Assembly: GCF_000014065.1 (NCBI RefSeq)
Contig: NC_008043.1
Location: 749,001-813,000, forward strand
Length of the DNA stretch: 64,000 nt
Source: Ruegeria sp. TM1040
Lineage (GTDB): Bacteria; Pseudomonadota; Alphaproteobacteria; Rhodobacterales; Rhodobacteraceae
Reading direction: 5' to 3'
A program made the translations under genes and the position numbers. The notes under the pieces are model-generated. The model was not told where the DNA came from. It saw nothing but the letters and a program-made list of their open reading frames with translations, and did no database searches. This document shows positions 43,143 to 51,505 of this stretch, piece by piece (position 1 is the first letter of the stretch; each line of letters starts with the position of its first letter).

Positions 43143-43982
43143 GTGAAGAAACGGCATTTCTGGAAAAACGACATCCCGGAAGGGGCAGAAAACCCGCTAT
43201 CGGCCGCCATCGTGGCGCGCGATCGCAATGTTGTGGATATGGTGGCAGAGGCCGTACGACACGATCAAACCCTCCTCGCCTACCAGCCCGTTGTGCAAAG
43301 CCGCGCGCCCGACGCGATTGCCTTTTACGAGGGCTACATCCGCGTAATGGACGCCACCGGCCGCATCATCCCCGCGCGCGAATTCATGAGCGTGATTGAG
43401 GATCGCGAACTGGGGCGCAAACTCGACTGCCTTGCGCTTGAACAAGGGCTGCGCGTTCTGCAGCGCAATCCCAATATCCGCCTCTCGATCAACATGTCCG
43501 CCCGCTCTATCGGCTACAGCCAGTGGAACAAGGTTCTGGAACGGTTTCTTGAGCGCGATCAGTTCCTAGGCGAGCGACTGGTGCTGGAAATTTCCGAAGC
43601 CTCTGCCATGGCGACACCCGAACTCGTGATCGACTTTATGGACCAGATGCAGCAGCACGGCATTGCCTTTGCGCTCGACAACTTCGGGGCTGGCACCACT
43701 GCCATCGGCCACTTCCGTGACTTCTTTTTTGATGCGGTGAAGATCGATGGCCAATATGTGCGTGGGGTTCACGCCAGTCACGACAATCAGGCGGTCATCA
43801 AGGCGCTGATCGCCATTGCCAAGCAGTTCGACATGTTCATCGTGGCGGAGTCGGTTGAACGGCAGGAGGATGCCGACTTCCTTATCGAGGCCGGGGTCGA
43901 TTGCCTGCAGGGGTTTCTCTACGGCGCGCCAACCATTTCACCGCCCTGGCAGAACGAAAACGATTCGCGCGCCCGCGCCTGA
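43143..43982 (+). CDS. EAL-domain protein with degenerate active site
   Basis: A 279-residue stand-alone EAL domain. The metal/c-di-GMP residues N117, E149, D179, K200, E236 and Q256 are in place, but the EAL motif itself reads EGY (63-65) and the DDFGTG motif reads DNFGAG, losing the second aspartate that binds metal. It may therefore be a weak phosphodiesterase or a c-di-GMP receptor. It starts with GTG at 43143 and has no sensory or GGDEF domain. It stands alone; over 500 bases without a gene follow. Confidence 0.87.
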   Translation: MKKRHFWKNDIPEGAENPLSAAIVARDRNVVDMVAEAVRHDQTLLAYQPVVQSRAPDAIAFYEGYIRVMDATGRIIPAREFMSVIEDRELGRKLDCLALEQGLRVLQRNPNIRLSINMSARSIGYSQWNKVLERFLERDQFLGERLVLEISEASAMATPELVIDFMDQMQQHGIAFALDNFGAGTTAIGHFRDFFFDAVKIDGQYVRGVHASHDNQAVIKALIAIAKQFDMFIVAESVERQEDADFLIEAGVDCLQGFLYGAPTISPPWQNENDSRARA

Positions 43983-44511
43983 GCGCTGCCATAGACACGG
44001 CACAGGTTCCGCATCTAAACGGCAGTTGGACATCCCTGATGCCATAACTGTGATTGGTGTGAACCTGAACCAAAGCCGCGCATGAAGCAGCCCGTTGGGT
44101 CCGTCCGGGCCGCTCCCGAAACGTTCACGGTCACGCGCGTCAAAAGGGCGCGACCGCGTTTGTTCCTGACTGGACCTACATCTGCCTCATTATCCATCGT
44201 GGAGGGTTAGCGTTTGTTCGGGACTATCCTCTGGTCTCAAGCGCGCACCTTTCCATTGTAAGCCTCACCTCTAACATGTTTCCAGGGCTGCGCCCCCGTT
44301 GCGCCCCCACCCCTGCGGTCTTGCCCTTTCAAATCCGATCAATTCTCTAGCCGCGCAGACGCCTAACCCCTGTGGAACAGTCGAAACCATTGCTGCACGT
44401 GCACGGTTGGGCTATGCCTGAAGGGAAGGGAGGAGACGTTGCGCGATCAGGGTAACGCAAAAAGGCCCCACCGCGTCGGCGTTTCCGCAGAAATTGCAGA
44501 GGATTGACCGA
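43983..44511. other. Long gap before phaA
   Basis: About 530 bases without a credible gene. The only recognised signal is a PhaR-like palindrome at 44393-44404, 110-120 bases before phaA, and AGAGGA before its start. Confidence 0.5.
44393..44404. promoter_or_regulatory. PhaR-like box before phaA
   Basis: CTGCACGTGCAC contains a CTGC-N4-GCA(G) arrangement and the 10-base palindrome TGCACGTGCA. It differs by one base over 11 from the site at 45811 before phaB. Confidence 0.5.
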
Positions 44512-45687
44512 ATGACCAACGTAGTAATTGCATCCGCAGCCCGCACCGCTGTCGGCAGCTTTGGCGGCGCCTTCGCCACCACACCGGCCCATGATCTGGG
44601 CGCCGCTGTGCTCGAGGCGGTTGTGGCCCGTGCAGGCATCGACAAATCCGAGGTCTCGGAAACCATCCTGGGCCAGGTGCTGACCGCGGCACAGGGCCAG
44701 AACCCCGCCCGGCAGGCCCATATCAATGCAGGTCTGCCCAAAGAATCCGCCGCCTGGGGCATCAACCAGGTCTGTGGCTCCGGTCTGCGCGCTGTTGCGC
44801 TTGGCGCGCAGCACATCCAACTGGGCGACGCCTCCATCGTTGCCGCAGGTGGTCAGGAAAACATGACTCTCAGCCCCCATGCTGCCAACCTGCGTGCCGG
44901 TCACAAGATGGGTGACATGAGCTACATCGACACGATGATCCGCGACGGGCTGTGGGACGCGTTCAACGGCTATCACATGGGTCAGACCGCCGAGAACGTG
45001 GCAGAGCAATGGCAGATCTCGCGCGACATGCAGGACGAGTTTGCGGTTGCCTCTCAAAACAAAGCCGAAGCCGCCCAGAAAGCGGGCAAGTTTGCCGATG
45101 AGATCACGCCCTTTGTGGTGAAGCATCGCAAGGGCGACATCACCGTGGACGCGGATGAATACATCCGTCACGGCGCAACCATTGAGGCGATGCAGAAACT
45201 GCGCCCCGCCTTCACGCGCGATGGCTCGGTCACCGCGGCGAACGCGTCCGGTCTGAATGATGGCGCGGCCGCGACCCTCTTGATGAGCGCGGATGAAGCC
45301 GAAAAACGCGGAATCGAGCCGCTTGCCCGCATCGCGTCCTACGCAACCGCCGGCCTTGATCCGTCGATCATGGGTGTTGGCCCGGTCTTTGCCTCCCGCA
45401 AGGCACTCGACAAGGCGGGTTGGAGCGTGGACGATCTGGATCTGGTCGAAGCCAACGAGGCCTTTGCCGCGCAGGCCTGTGCAGTGAACAAGGACATGGG
45501 CTGGAACCCTGAAATCGTGAACGTCAACGGCGGCGCGATTGCAATCGGCCACCCGATTGGCGCGTCTGGGTGCCGCGTTCTGAACACCCTGCTGTTTGAA
45601 ATGAAACGCCGTGGCGCCAAGAAAGGCCTCGCGACACTCTGCATCGGTGGGGGCATGGGCGTCGCTATGTGCGTAGAGCGCCCGTAA
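44512..45687 (+). CDS. phaA: Acetyl-CoA acetyltransferase (beta-ketothiolase) PhaA
   Basis: A 391-residue thiolase condensing two acetyl-CoA to acetoacetyl-CoA, the first step of polyhydroxybutyrate synthesis. The nucleophile is Cys88 in [10 protein letters not shown]; the other active residues are in [10 protein letters not shown] and [11 protein letters not shown]. The ATG at 44512 has AGAGGA eight bases upstream, better than the TTG at 44494. A strong terminator follows, so phaB is transcribed separately or by readthrough. It could also serve thiolysis of acetoacetyl-CoA. Confidence 0.95.
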   Translation: MTNVVIASAARTAVGSFGGAFATTPAHDLGAAVLEAVVARAGIDKSEVSETILGQVLTAAQGQNPARQAHINAGLPKESAAWGINQVCGSGLRAVALGAQHIQLGDASIVAAGGQENMTLSPHAANLRAGHKMGDMSYIDTMIRDGLWDAFNGYHMGQTAENVAEQWQISRDMQDEFAVASQNKAEAAQKAGKFADEITPFVVKHRKGDITVDADEYIRHGATIEAMQKLRPAFTRDGSVTAANASGLNDGAAATLLMSADEAEKRGIEPLARIASYATAGLDPSIMGVGPVFASRKALDKAGWSVDDLDLVEANEAFAAQACAVNKDMGWNPEIVNVNGGAIAIGHPIGASGCRVLNTLLFEMKRRGAKKGLATLCIGGGMGVAMCVERP

Positions 45688-45722
45688 AACGTGCAAGGAT
45701 GCTTGCAAAATAGGCAGTTTTT

Positions 45723-45752
45723 AGGGGCGTCCGCGGGCGCCCCTTTGTTTTT
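45723..45752 (+). terminator. Rho-independent terminator after phaA
   Basis: AGGGGCG and CGCCCCT pair around an 8-base loop, followed by TTTGTTTTT. A classical intrinsic terminator. Confidence 0.85.
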
Positions 45753-45810
45753 CGTTTCCCCGTTACAATCTAAAGCATAGTGTAGGCGCAGCCTGATGCA
45801 CGGCGGCTTT

Positions 45811-45821
45811 CTGCATGTGCA
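45811..45821. promoter_or_regulatory. PhaR-like box before phaB
   Basis: CTGCATGTGCA is near-identical to CTGCACGTGCA before phaA. It lies about 90 bases before the phaB start. Confidence 0.5.
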
Positions 45822-45851
45822 AATTGGTTGCGAAATTTTATTGCCCCTTGA

Positions 45852-45859
45852 CTGCGCAG
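45852..45859. promoter_or_regulatory. CTGCGCAG palindrome before phaB
   Basis: CTGCGCAG followed by TGTGCAA is a second TGC/GCA cluster, 50 bases before phaB. It may be part of the same regulator site. Confidence 0.35.
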
Positions 45860-45908
45860 TGTGCAATAAGATTGCGAAGTGAAGTAAAGAAGTTGGAGGA
45901 CACCTCAC

Positions 45909-46631
45909 ATGGCTCGTATTGCCCTTGTTACCGGCGGATCACGCGGTATTGGCGCCGCTATTTCAAAGACTCTTCAGGCGCAGGGCTGCCAGGTCGCCGC
46001 GACCTATGCCGGCAATGATGCCGCAGCAGCACAGTTTACCGAAGAAACCGGGATCAAGACCTACAAGTGGAACGTGGCCGACTATGAGGACAGCAAGGCC
46101 GGGATCGCACAAGTCGAAGCCGACCTTGGCCCGATCGACATTGTCGTTGCCAACGCGGGGATCACCCGCGATGCGCCATTTCACAAAATGCAACCTGAAC
46201 AATGGCAACAGGTGATCGACACCAACCTCACTGGCGTGTTCAACACCGTGCACCCGGTCTGGCCCGGGATGCGCGAACGGGGTTTTGGCCGCGTTATCGT
46301 GATCTCCTCGATCAATGGTCAAAAAGGCCAGTTCGCACAGGTCAACTATGCCGCCACCAAGGCAGGTGACCTCGGCATTATCAAATCCCTTGCGCAAGAA
46401 GGCGCCGCCAAGGGGATCACGGCGAACGCGGTTTGCCCGGGCTATATCGCGACAGAAATGGTCATGGCTGTACCTGAAAAAGTGCGCGACGCCATCATCG
46501 GTCAGATCCCCACCGGTCGCCTTGGTGAACCCGAGGAAATCGCACGCTGCGTGGCCTTTCTGGCGTCGGATGATGCGTCCTTTATCAATGGTTCGACCAT
46601 CTCCGCAAATGGCGGCCAGTTCTTCGTGTAA
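45909..46631 (+). CDS. phaB: Acetoacetyl-CoA reductase PhaB
   Basis: A 240-residue short-chain dehydrogenase reducing acetoacetyl-CoA to (R)-3-hydroxybutyryl-CoA for PHB synthesis. TGGSRGIGAAI is the NADP-binding loop and the catalytic set is ISSINGQKGQFAQVNYAATK (Ser, Tyr, Lys). GGAGG precedes the ATG by eight bases. With phaA it gives the PHB monomer; the synthase phaC is not in the window. PhaR-like boxes lie upstream. Confidence 0.95.
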   Translation: MARIALVTGGSRGIGAAISKTLQAQGCQVAATYAGNDAAAAQFTEETGIKTYKWNVADYEDSKAGIAQVEADLGPIDIVVANAGITRDAPFHKMQPEQWQQVIDTNLTGVFNTVHPVWPGMRERGFGRVIVISSINGQKGQFAQVNYAATKAGDLGIIKSLAQEGAAKGITANAVCPGYIATEMVMAVPEKVRDAIIGQIPTGRLGEPEEIARCVAFLASDDASFINGSTISANGGQFFV

Positions 46632-46662
46632 TACCTCTCGCGACATTGAAGTGCGCATGAAA

Positions 46663-46691
46663 AAGGGCCGGTTCTTCACGAACCGGCCCTT
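46663..46691. terminator. Bidirectional terminator between phaB and the small minus-strand gene
   Basis: AAGGGCCGGTTC and GAACCGGCCCTT form a perfect 12-base stem with a TTCAC loop. Five As precede it, giving a T-run for minus-strand transcription and fitting a terminator for the small gene at 46716-46880. Confidence 0.85.
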
Positions 46692-46715
46692 GTCATATCC
46701 CGTAAGTGCCTGGTT

Positions 46716-46880
46716 TCAGCTCGCGCGCGCTGAGGCCCAGCGGGAAATCCGGATGCCGTGCGACGACGCGCGACGGCGGGAAAACATCCATGTGAGCGCA
46801 TCACGCAGGACCTGCGCACGCGCTTCGTGGGCCCGGGCCATGCCCTGTTTCACTTCGGCTGTTGCAGCATATTCAATCAT
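46716..46880 (-). CDS. Conserved-looking 54-residue protein
   Basis: A small basic protein (MIEYAATAEVKQGMARAHEA and 34 more residues) with an alpha-helical N-terminus and an arginine-rich C-terminus (FSRRRASSHGIRISRW). Its length and character recall the short stress- or membrane-associated proteins of Rhodobacteraceae, but I cannot name the family. Support: a perfect intrinsic terminator with a minus-strand T-run lies 25 bases past its stop, and GAAAGGTG lies before the ATG. It diverges from the LysR gene. Confidence 0.6.
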   Translation of the reverse strand: MIEYAATAEVKQGMARAHEARAQVLRDALTWMFSRRRASSHGIRISRWASARAS

Positions 46881-46992
46881 CCTGAGCACCTTTCGGTTTA
46901 GCGTCTCTGTTGTGGGTTCAATATGCGCATTTGAAGCATTGACGACAAACGAGAGTTTTGCGACGCTCAGTTAAGTTATTCTTGAGTGTCAA

Positions 46993-47931
46993 ATGTCAGA
47001 CCGACTCCCCCCTCTCACAGCTTTGCGCGCGTTTGACGCTGCCGCGAGACATATGTCTTTTGCAAAAGCCGCCGACGAGCTCAGCGTGACGCCTGCGGCC
47101 CTGTCTTTTCAGATCAAATCGCTGGAGGAGCATCTGGGCGCGCCGCTCTTTCGCCGTCTCAACCGCGCCGTCGAGCTCACAGAGGCAGGTGCGGCGCTTG
47201 CGCCTGGCGTGGATGAGGGGTTTCAGGCCCTGAGCGCGGCGTGGCGGCAAGCGCGGCGGGTTCTCGATACCACGTCGCTCACCGTGACCGCAGGGCCAGC
47301 GCTGACGGCAAAGTGGTTGGCGCCACGGCTCTATGAGTTTGCCCGCAGCCACCCGGACATTGACCTGCGCTTGTCTGCAGGCCTCAAGATGGTGGACCTG
47401 CGGCGCGATCACGTCGATGTGGCCATTCGATTTGGCTATAGCGTTGACGATTATCTTGTGGCGCAAGCCGCGCGCCCTGAATGGCTGACGCCTGTGATGA
47501 CGCCGGAGCTATGCGCAAAGTACCCAACTCCCCAGAGCCTGCGCGATGCGCCTCTCATCTATGATGACAGCATCGGTTTTCTCAGCCCATCTTGTGATTG
47601 GCCAACATGGTTCCGCGCCATGGGGCTGGAGTTCACACCCGGTCACGGCACGCATTTTTCTCACGCTGATCACGCCATCGACGCTGCCTGCGCCGGGCTC
47701 GGCGTGGCGCTCGGGCGACGCCCGATGATCATCAAGGATGTACAGGAGGGGCGCCTGGTTGCGCCCTTCAAGGTCGCGATCGAAACAGATGCCAAGTTTC
47801 ATTTCCTCTGCTTGCCCAGTTCGCAGGATCGCCCGCAGATCAGGGCTTTTCGCGAATGGTTCTTTTCGGAGATTGAGAAAACGGCGCATATGTGGGACGA
47901 CTTCACGATTATCCCCGTTAAGGATCTTTAG
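46993..47931 (+). CDS. LysR-family regulator (GcvA-like)
   Basis: A 312-residue LysR regulator. The helix-turn-helix is in FAKAADELSVTPAALSFQIK, with the characteristic GcvA-type opening LPPLTALRAFDAAARHMSF (in part: LRAFDAAARHMSF). The substrate-binding domain spans roughly 90-300. It is six bases before the DMT exporter gene, so it likely regulates it. A CTCA-N13-TGAG dyad at 46966-46986 directly before the start may be an autoregulatory site. Confidence 0.9.
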   Translation: MSDRLPPLTALRAFDAAARHMSFAKAADELSVTPAALSFQIKSLEEHLGAPLFRRLNRAVELTEAGAALAPGVDEGFQALSAAWRQARRVLDTTSLTVTAGPALTAKWLAPRLYEFARSHPDIDLRLSAGLKMVDLRRDHVDVAIRFGYSVDDYLVAQAARPEWLTPVMTPELCAKYPTPQSLRDAPLIYDDSIGFLSPSCDWPTWFRAMGLEFTPGHGTHFSHADHAIDAACAGLGVALGRRPMIIKDVQEGRLVAPFKVAIETDAKFHFLCLPSSQDRPQIRAFREWFFSEIEKTAHMWDDFTIIPVKDL

Positions 47932-47937
47932 CCAGAT

Positions 47938-48849
47938 ATGACTCGTCCTCGCGCTACTGCAGTCGGATTTGTTGCCGTTCTTCTGTGGGCGCTTCTGGCG
48001 CTCTTGACGTTCGGTTCCAGCCCAACGCCCCCCCTGCTTCTCAACACCATCTGTTTCACCATCGGCGGCATCATCGGCCTGATCTGGGTGCAGATGACGG
48101 GCAGCTGGGCAGAGCTCAGACGAGTCCGGCTTAGGGTCTATGCCTTCGGATCGATCGGTGTCTTTGGCTATCACGCACTCTACTTTTCTGCCCTGCGCGC
48201 GGCGCCTGCGGCCGAGGCTGGCCTGATTGCTTATCTCTGGCCTTTGCTGATCGTCCTCTTGTCGGGCCTCCTACCCGGAGAGCGGTTGCGTGCGGGGCAT
48301 TTCATCGGCGCAGTTTTAGGGTTTGCCGGAGCGGCCTGCATTATCACCGGTGGCGGTGTCGGCTTTCAGGCGCAGTATCTCCCGGGCTACGGTCTTGCAC
48401 TGCTCTGCGCCCTCTTTTGGTCCAGCTACTCCGTCGGATCTCGCCTCATTGGGGACGCGCCGACGTCATCGGTGGCTGTGTTCTGCCTTTTGAGCGCTGT
48501 TGCTTCTGGCGCATTGCATGTTCTGCTTGAGGACACCATCTGGCCTGCGAACTCGCTGGGGTGGGCCTCGGCGCTGTTGTTGGGCTTAGGTCCTGTGGGG
48601 CTGGCCTTTTACGTTTGGGACATCGGGGTCAAGCAGGGGGACATCCAGATGCTTGGAACCAGCTCCTATGCGGCGCCCTTGTTGTCGACGTTGATTCTGG
48701 TGCTCGCCGGGATCGCCGCCCCCACCTGGGGACTGGCACTGGCGACTGTGTTGATCACGGCAGGCGCCGTACTGGCAGCGCGTGCCTCTGCCAAGGCCCC
48801 TGCGCACACCCTCGTCGAGGGGCAAACCGTGACACCGCCTGCCGGATAA
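47938..48849 (+). CDS. EamA/DMT-family exporter
   Basis: A 303-residue membrane protein with ten predicted segments in two EamA repeats. YALFWSSYSVGSR-like and SALRAAPAAEAGLIAYLWPL (in part: APAAEAGLIAYLWP) are typical of the aromatic amino-acid exporter (YddG-like) branch. It probably exports amino acids or metabolites under LysR control. It follows the LysR gene by six bases. Confidence 0.85.
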   Translation: MTRPRATAVGFVAVLLWALLALLTFGSSPTPPLLLNTICFTIGGIIGLIWVQMTGSWAELRRVRLRVYAFGSIGVFGYHALYFSALRAAPAAEAGLIAYLWPLLIVLLSGLLPGERLRAGHFIGAVLGFAGAACIITGGGVGFQAQYLPGYGLALLCALFWSSYSVGSRLIGDAPTSSVAVFCLLSAVASGALHVLLEDTIWPANSLGWASALLLGLGPVGLAFYVWDIGVKQGDIQMLGTSSYAAPLLSTLILVLAGIAAPTWGLALATVLITAGAVLAARASAKAPAHTLVEGQTVTPPAG

Positions 48850-48866
48850 TCTCAGCTGGAACAAGA

Positions 48867-48891
48867 AAGGCCCCGCATCTGGCGGAGCCTT
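48867..48891 (+). terminator. Hairpin after the DMT exporter gene
   Basis: AAGGCCCCGC and GCGGAGCCTT pair with one mismatch around a 5-base loop, 17 bases past the stop. It lacks a good T-run. Confidence 0.55.
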
Positions 48892-48915
48892 GGCTTCTGG
48901 TTCTGCGGGTGATCT

Positions 48916-48932
48916 CACTGCAGACTGCAGTG
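48916..48932. repeat. Perfect 17-base palindrome between convergent genes
   Basis: CACTGCAG, A, CTGCAGTG. It lies between the DMT exporter and DUF465 genes, where no promoter is needed, and partly resembles CTGC-GCAG sites. Confidence 0.5.
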
Positions 48933-48943
48933 CGCTCTAGGGC

Positions 48944-48965
48944 GCGTCGGCGCAGGGGCCGACGC
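48944..48965 (-). terminator. Hairpin after the DUF465 gene
   Basis: GCGTCGGC and GCCGACGC form a perfect 8-base stem, 9 bases past the DUF465 stop. No T-run. Confidence 0.55.
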
Positions 48966-48973
48966 AGCTTTGA

Positions 48974-49141
48974 TCAGACTGGCGACAGACGCTCAATCTC
49001 GTCTTTCAGGCGCAGCTTCTCTTTCTTGAGGGACTTCACATGCATGCGGTCAATAGCTGGAGATCTTTCCGCTTGTTCGACTTCAAAACTCAGATGCTCG
49101 TGCTTCTTCTTCAATTGGTTCAGATGCGAGCTGAGGCTCAT
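48974..49141 (-). CDS. DUF465/YdcH-family small protein
   Basis: A 55-residue coiled-coil protein (LNQLKKKHEHLSFEVEQAER, then KSLKKEKLRLKDEIERL), the DUF465 pattern. The ATG at 49141 is chosen; the frame is open far upstream but the residues there are not family-like. Members are common, short and of unknown function; several copies usually occur per alphaproteobacterial genome. It is separated from trmN6 by 232 bases. Confidence 0.85.
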   Translation of the reverse strand: MSLSSHLNQLKKKHEHLSFEVEQAERSPAIDRMHVKSLKKEKLRLKDEIERLSPV

Positions 49142-49373
49142 GTCGTTCCTCCTTCTACAAAGCTTGATGTCATCAACATGGGGATTGGAGCATGCTTCTT
49201 TCAAGCTGTCACGCTGCATACGCACAATTCGGAACGTTTCTTTCCTACAATTTGCAACTTTTGGCCATTTCCCGCCGATTGTGGCCGATAAACCGGCAAC
49301 TCGCCTCTGATCCCCAGGCGCCAAAGCATAAAGGGAACGCAAATCGTCGCAGAGCCCTTGTGGCCCAAAACGC
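49142..49373. other. Gap upstream of the DUF465 gene
   Basis: About 230 bases between two minus-strand genes. It should contain the DUF465 promoter; no specific element or gene is recognised. Confidence 0.4.
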
Positions 49374-50162
49374 TCAGTTGCGTCCGATGTCGGGCCAGGG
49401 CAACGCGCTACCTTCGCGCAGAACCGCGCGCACCGCTGGACTATAATCCTCGCCATCCCGGTGATGGGCGTCGCCTTGATGCATCACCAAAGGGGCGTGC
49501 AGTCGAAACTCTGCGCGCCCGCCTTTGCGAGCCCTCAAAATTACGAGTTCGGTTGCGCGCCCAACACGTGGTGAAAGCGGCAGCACTTCGAGTGAGCCAA
49601 GCCGTCCTTGCGCTGCGGCAATCATGTCCGGTAGACGTTCGACCCGCTGGATCATGTGCAAATAGCCCTTTGGGGTAAGCCTGCGCGCGGCGACATCGAA
49701 CCAGAGCTCAAGCGGCGTGCCTTCGCCGAGCGCGGTACGGCGACCTGGGTCCTTGGCCTGGCTGTGCGCGCCCGCGCGATAATAGGGCGGATTGGCGATC
49801 ACATGCGAAAACCGCCGTTGGCGCAATGTGGCTGGCAGATTGCTCAGATCGGCTACGACGACCTCTGCCGGAACGGCGTTGACTGCGGCATTTCGGCGCG
49901 CAAGCTCGGCATAGGCAGGTTGCAATTCCACACCGACAATCGAGAGGCCCGAAACCCGCGCCGCCAGACACAAGAACGCCTGCCCTGCCCCACAACCCAG
50001 CTCCAGCACAGAATCGCCGGATTTCGCGTTGACAGCGGCCGCCAACAGCACCGGATCAACGCCCGCACGATACCCGCTCTTGGGTTGCAAGAGTTTGATC
50101 TGGCCGCCCAAAAACGCGTCGAGGCTCAGCTCGTCTTGTGCAAAGCTTTGAGGCTCAGCCAC
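49374..50162 (-). CDS. TrmN6-like tRNA adenine-N6 methyltransferase
   Basis: A 262-residue methyltransferase of the tRNA1(Val) A37-N6 type. Motif I is VLELGCGAGQAFLCLA and the catalytic NPPY is in VIANPPYYRAG, the signature of adenine-N6 enzymes. The GTG at 50162 (VAEPQSFAQDELSLD) overlaps the DUF2007 stop by eight bases; longer readings run into that gene. The DUF2007-TrmN6 pair diverges from the polyprenyl synthase gene, a common arrangement in Rhodobacterales from memory. Confidence 0.85.
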   Translation of the reverse strand: MAEPQSFAQDELSLDAFLGGQIKLLQPKSGYRAGVDPVLLAAAVNAKSGDSVLELGCGAGQAFLCLAARVSGLSIVGVELQPAYAELARRNAAVNAVPAEVVVADLSNLPATLRQRRFSHVIANPPYYRAGAHSQAKDPGRRTALGEGTPLELWFDVAARRLTPKGYLHMIQRVERLPDMIAAAQGRLGSLEVLPLSPRVGRATELVILRARKGGRAEFRLHAPLVMHQGDAHHRDGEDYSPAVRAVLREGSALPWPDIGRN

Positions 50163-50382
50163 GGTCCGACACCGGCAAATCATTGTCGCGCATGACCACC
50201 CGAGCATCCTCGAGATCATCAGCGTGCACCAGAAGCCTGCGCGGGAAAATCCCGATGCCGCCTTCAAGCACGCTCATATTTACGTCCATTTCAAAGCAGT
50301 CTATACCCTCTCCGTTAAGAAGGGCGGTGGCAAAGGCCAGAACCGTAGGGTCAGTGCTGCGCAAAAGTTCCTTCATATCCAT
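50155..50382 (-). CDS. DUF2007-family protein
   Basis: A 75-residue protein of the DUF2007/putative signal-transducing type (VLAFATALLNGEGIDCFEMD, then RLLVHADDLEDARVVM). It starts at ATG 50382 or the ATG six bases later. Its stop overlaps the GTG of trmN6. Function unknown. Confidence 0.85.
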   Translation of the reverse strand: MDMKELLRSTDPTVLAFATALLNGEGIDCFEMDVNMSVLEGGIGIFPRRLLVHADDLEDARVVMRDNDLPVSDRG

Positions 50383-50433
50383 GGATCTAAGGGCAAGACC
50401 GGGGTCTTGTCGAGCCTATCAGTCGGGAATGTG

Positions 50434-51444
50434 ATGAACCAGGTGATGACAAAGACTCCGCAGGGAAAGCCTCATGAATTGCTGGCCGAGACACTGGCTC
50501 CGGAACTGGAGGCGGTAAACCTTCTCATTCGCGAGCGTATGGCGTCTCAGCATGCGCCACGAATTCCCGAGGTCACGGCCCATCTGGTCGAGGCGGGCGG
50601 CAAACGTCTGCGCCCGATGCTGACCTTGGCTGCGGCGCGGATGTGTGGCTATGAGGGCGAACATCATCTGAAGCTCGCCGCTACGGTGGAGTTCATCCAT
50701 ACGGCGACACTCCTGCATGACGATGTGGTCGACGAGAGCGCGCAGCGCCGGGGTCGGCCCACGGCGAATCTTTTGTGGGACAACAAGAGTTCGGTTCTGG
50801 TGGGCGACTATCTCTTTGCTCGCAGCTTCCAGCTCATGGTCGATACCGGGTCACTCCGCGTGCTGGATATTCTCGCCAATGCCTCGGCCACGATTGCCGA
50901 GGGCGAAGTCCTTCAGATGACCGCGGCAACGGATCTGGGCACCACGGAAGAAATCTACCTACAGGTTGTGCGTGGCAAGACCGCGGCGCTGTTTTCGGCA
51001 GCGACAGAGGTCGGTGGCGTGATTGCCGGGGCCAGCGAGGCGCAGGTCAAGGCACTGTTTGATTATGGCGACGCGCTAGGTATCGCCTTCCAGATCGCGG
51101 ATGATTTGCTGGACTATCAAGGCGATACAGCCAAGACCGGTAAAAACGTCGGTGACGATTTCCGCGAGCGCAAGCTGACCCTGCCGGTCATCAAGGCGAT
51201 TGCGCAGGCCGGCGACGAAGAGCGCGCCTTTTGGCACCGCACAATCGCCAAAGGCCGCCAGGAAGAGGGCGATCTTGAGCATGCTCTGTCGCTGATGGCG
51301 AAATACGCCACACTGGAGGCAACCCGCGCCGATGCGATCGGCTGGGCGGACAAGGCGAAATCTGCACTGGCGGACCTGCCCGAACATCCGATCCGCACAC
51401 TGCTGATTGACCTCGCCGATTACGTTGTATCCCGTCTGAACTGA
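50434..51444 (+). CDS. Polyprenyl diphosphate synthase (IspB-like)
   Basis: A 336-residue trans-prenyltransferase, probably the octa- or decaprenyl diphosphate synthase for ubiquinone. The first Asp-rich motif is LLHDDVVDES and the second IADDLLDYQGD; GGKRLRPMLTL is the conserved N-terminal loop. ATG 50434 (MNQVMTKTPQ) has GGGAA nearby; the ATG at 50446 is possible. Chain length cannot be fixed by eye, though the small residues before the first motif (EFIHTATLL) suit a long chain. Confidence 0.9.
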   Translation: MNQVMTKTPQGKPHELLAETLAPELEAVNLLIRERMASQHAPRIPEVTAHLVEAGGKRLRPMLTLAAARMCGYEGEHHLKLAATVEFIHTATLLHDDVVDESAQRRGRPTANLLWDNKSSVLVGDYLFARSFQLMVDTGSLRVLDILANASATIAEGEVLQMTAATDLGTTEEIYLQVVRGKTAALFSAATEVGGVIAGASEAQVKALFDYGDALGIAFQIADDLLDYQGDTAKTGKNVGDDFRERKLTLPVIKAIAQAGDEERAFWHRTIAKGRQEEGDLEHALSLMAKYATLEATRADAIGWADKAKSALADLPEHPIRTLLIDLADYVVSRLN

Positions 51445-51505
51445 CCCCTGTGCGCCAGTTTGCGCCCACGGGCGCCTTGGAGCAGACTTTGGATCAGGCG
51501 CGCAA

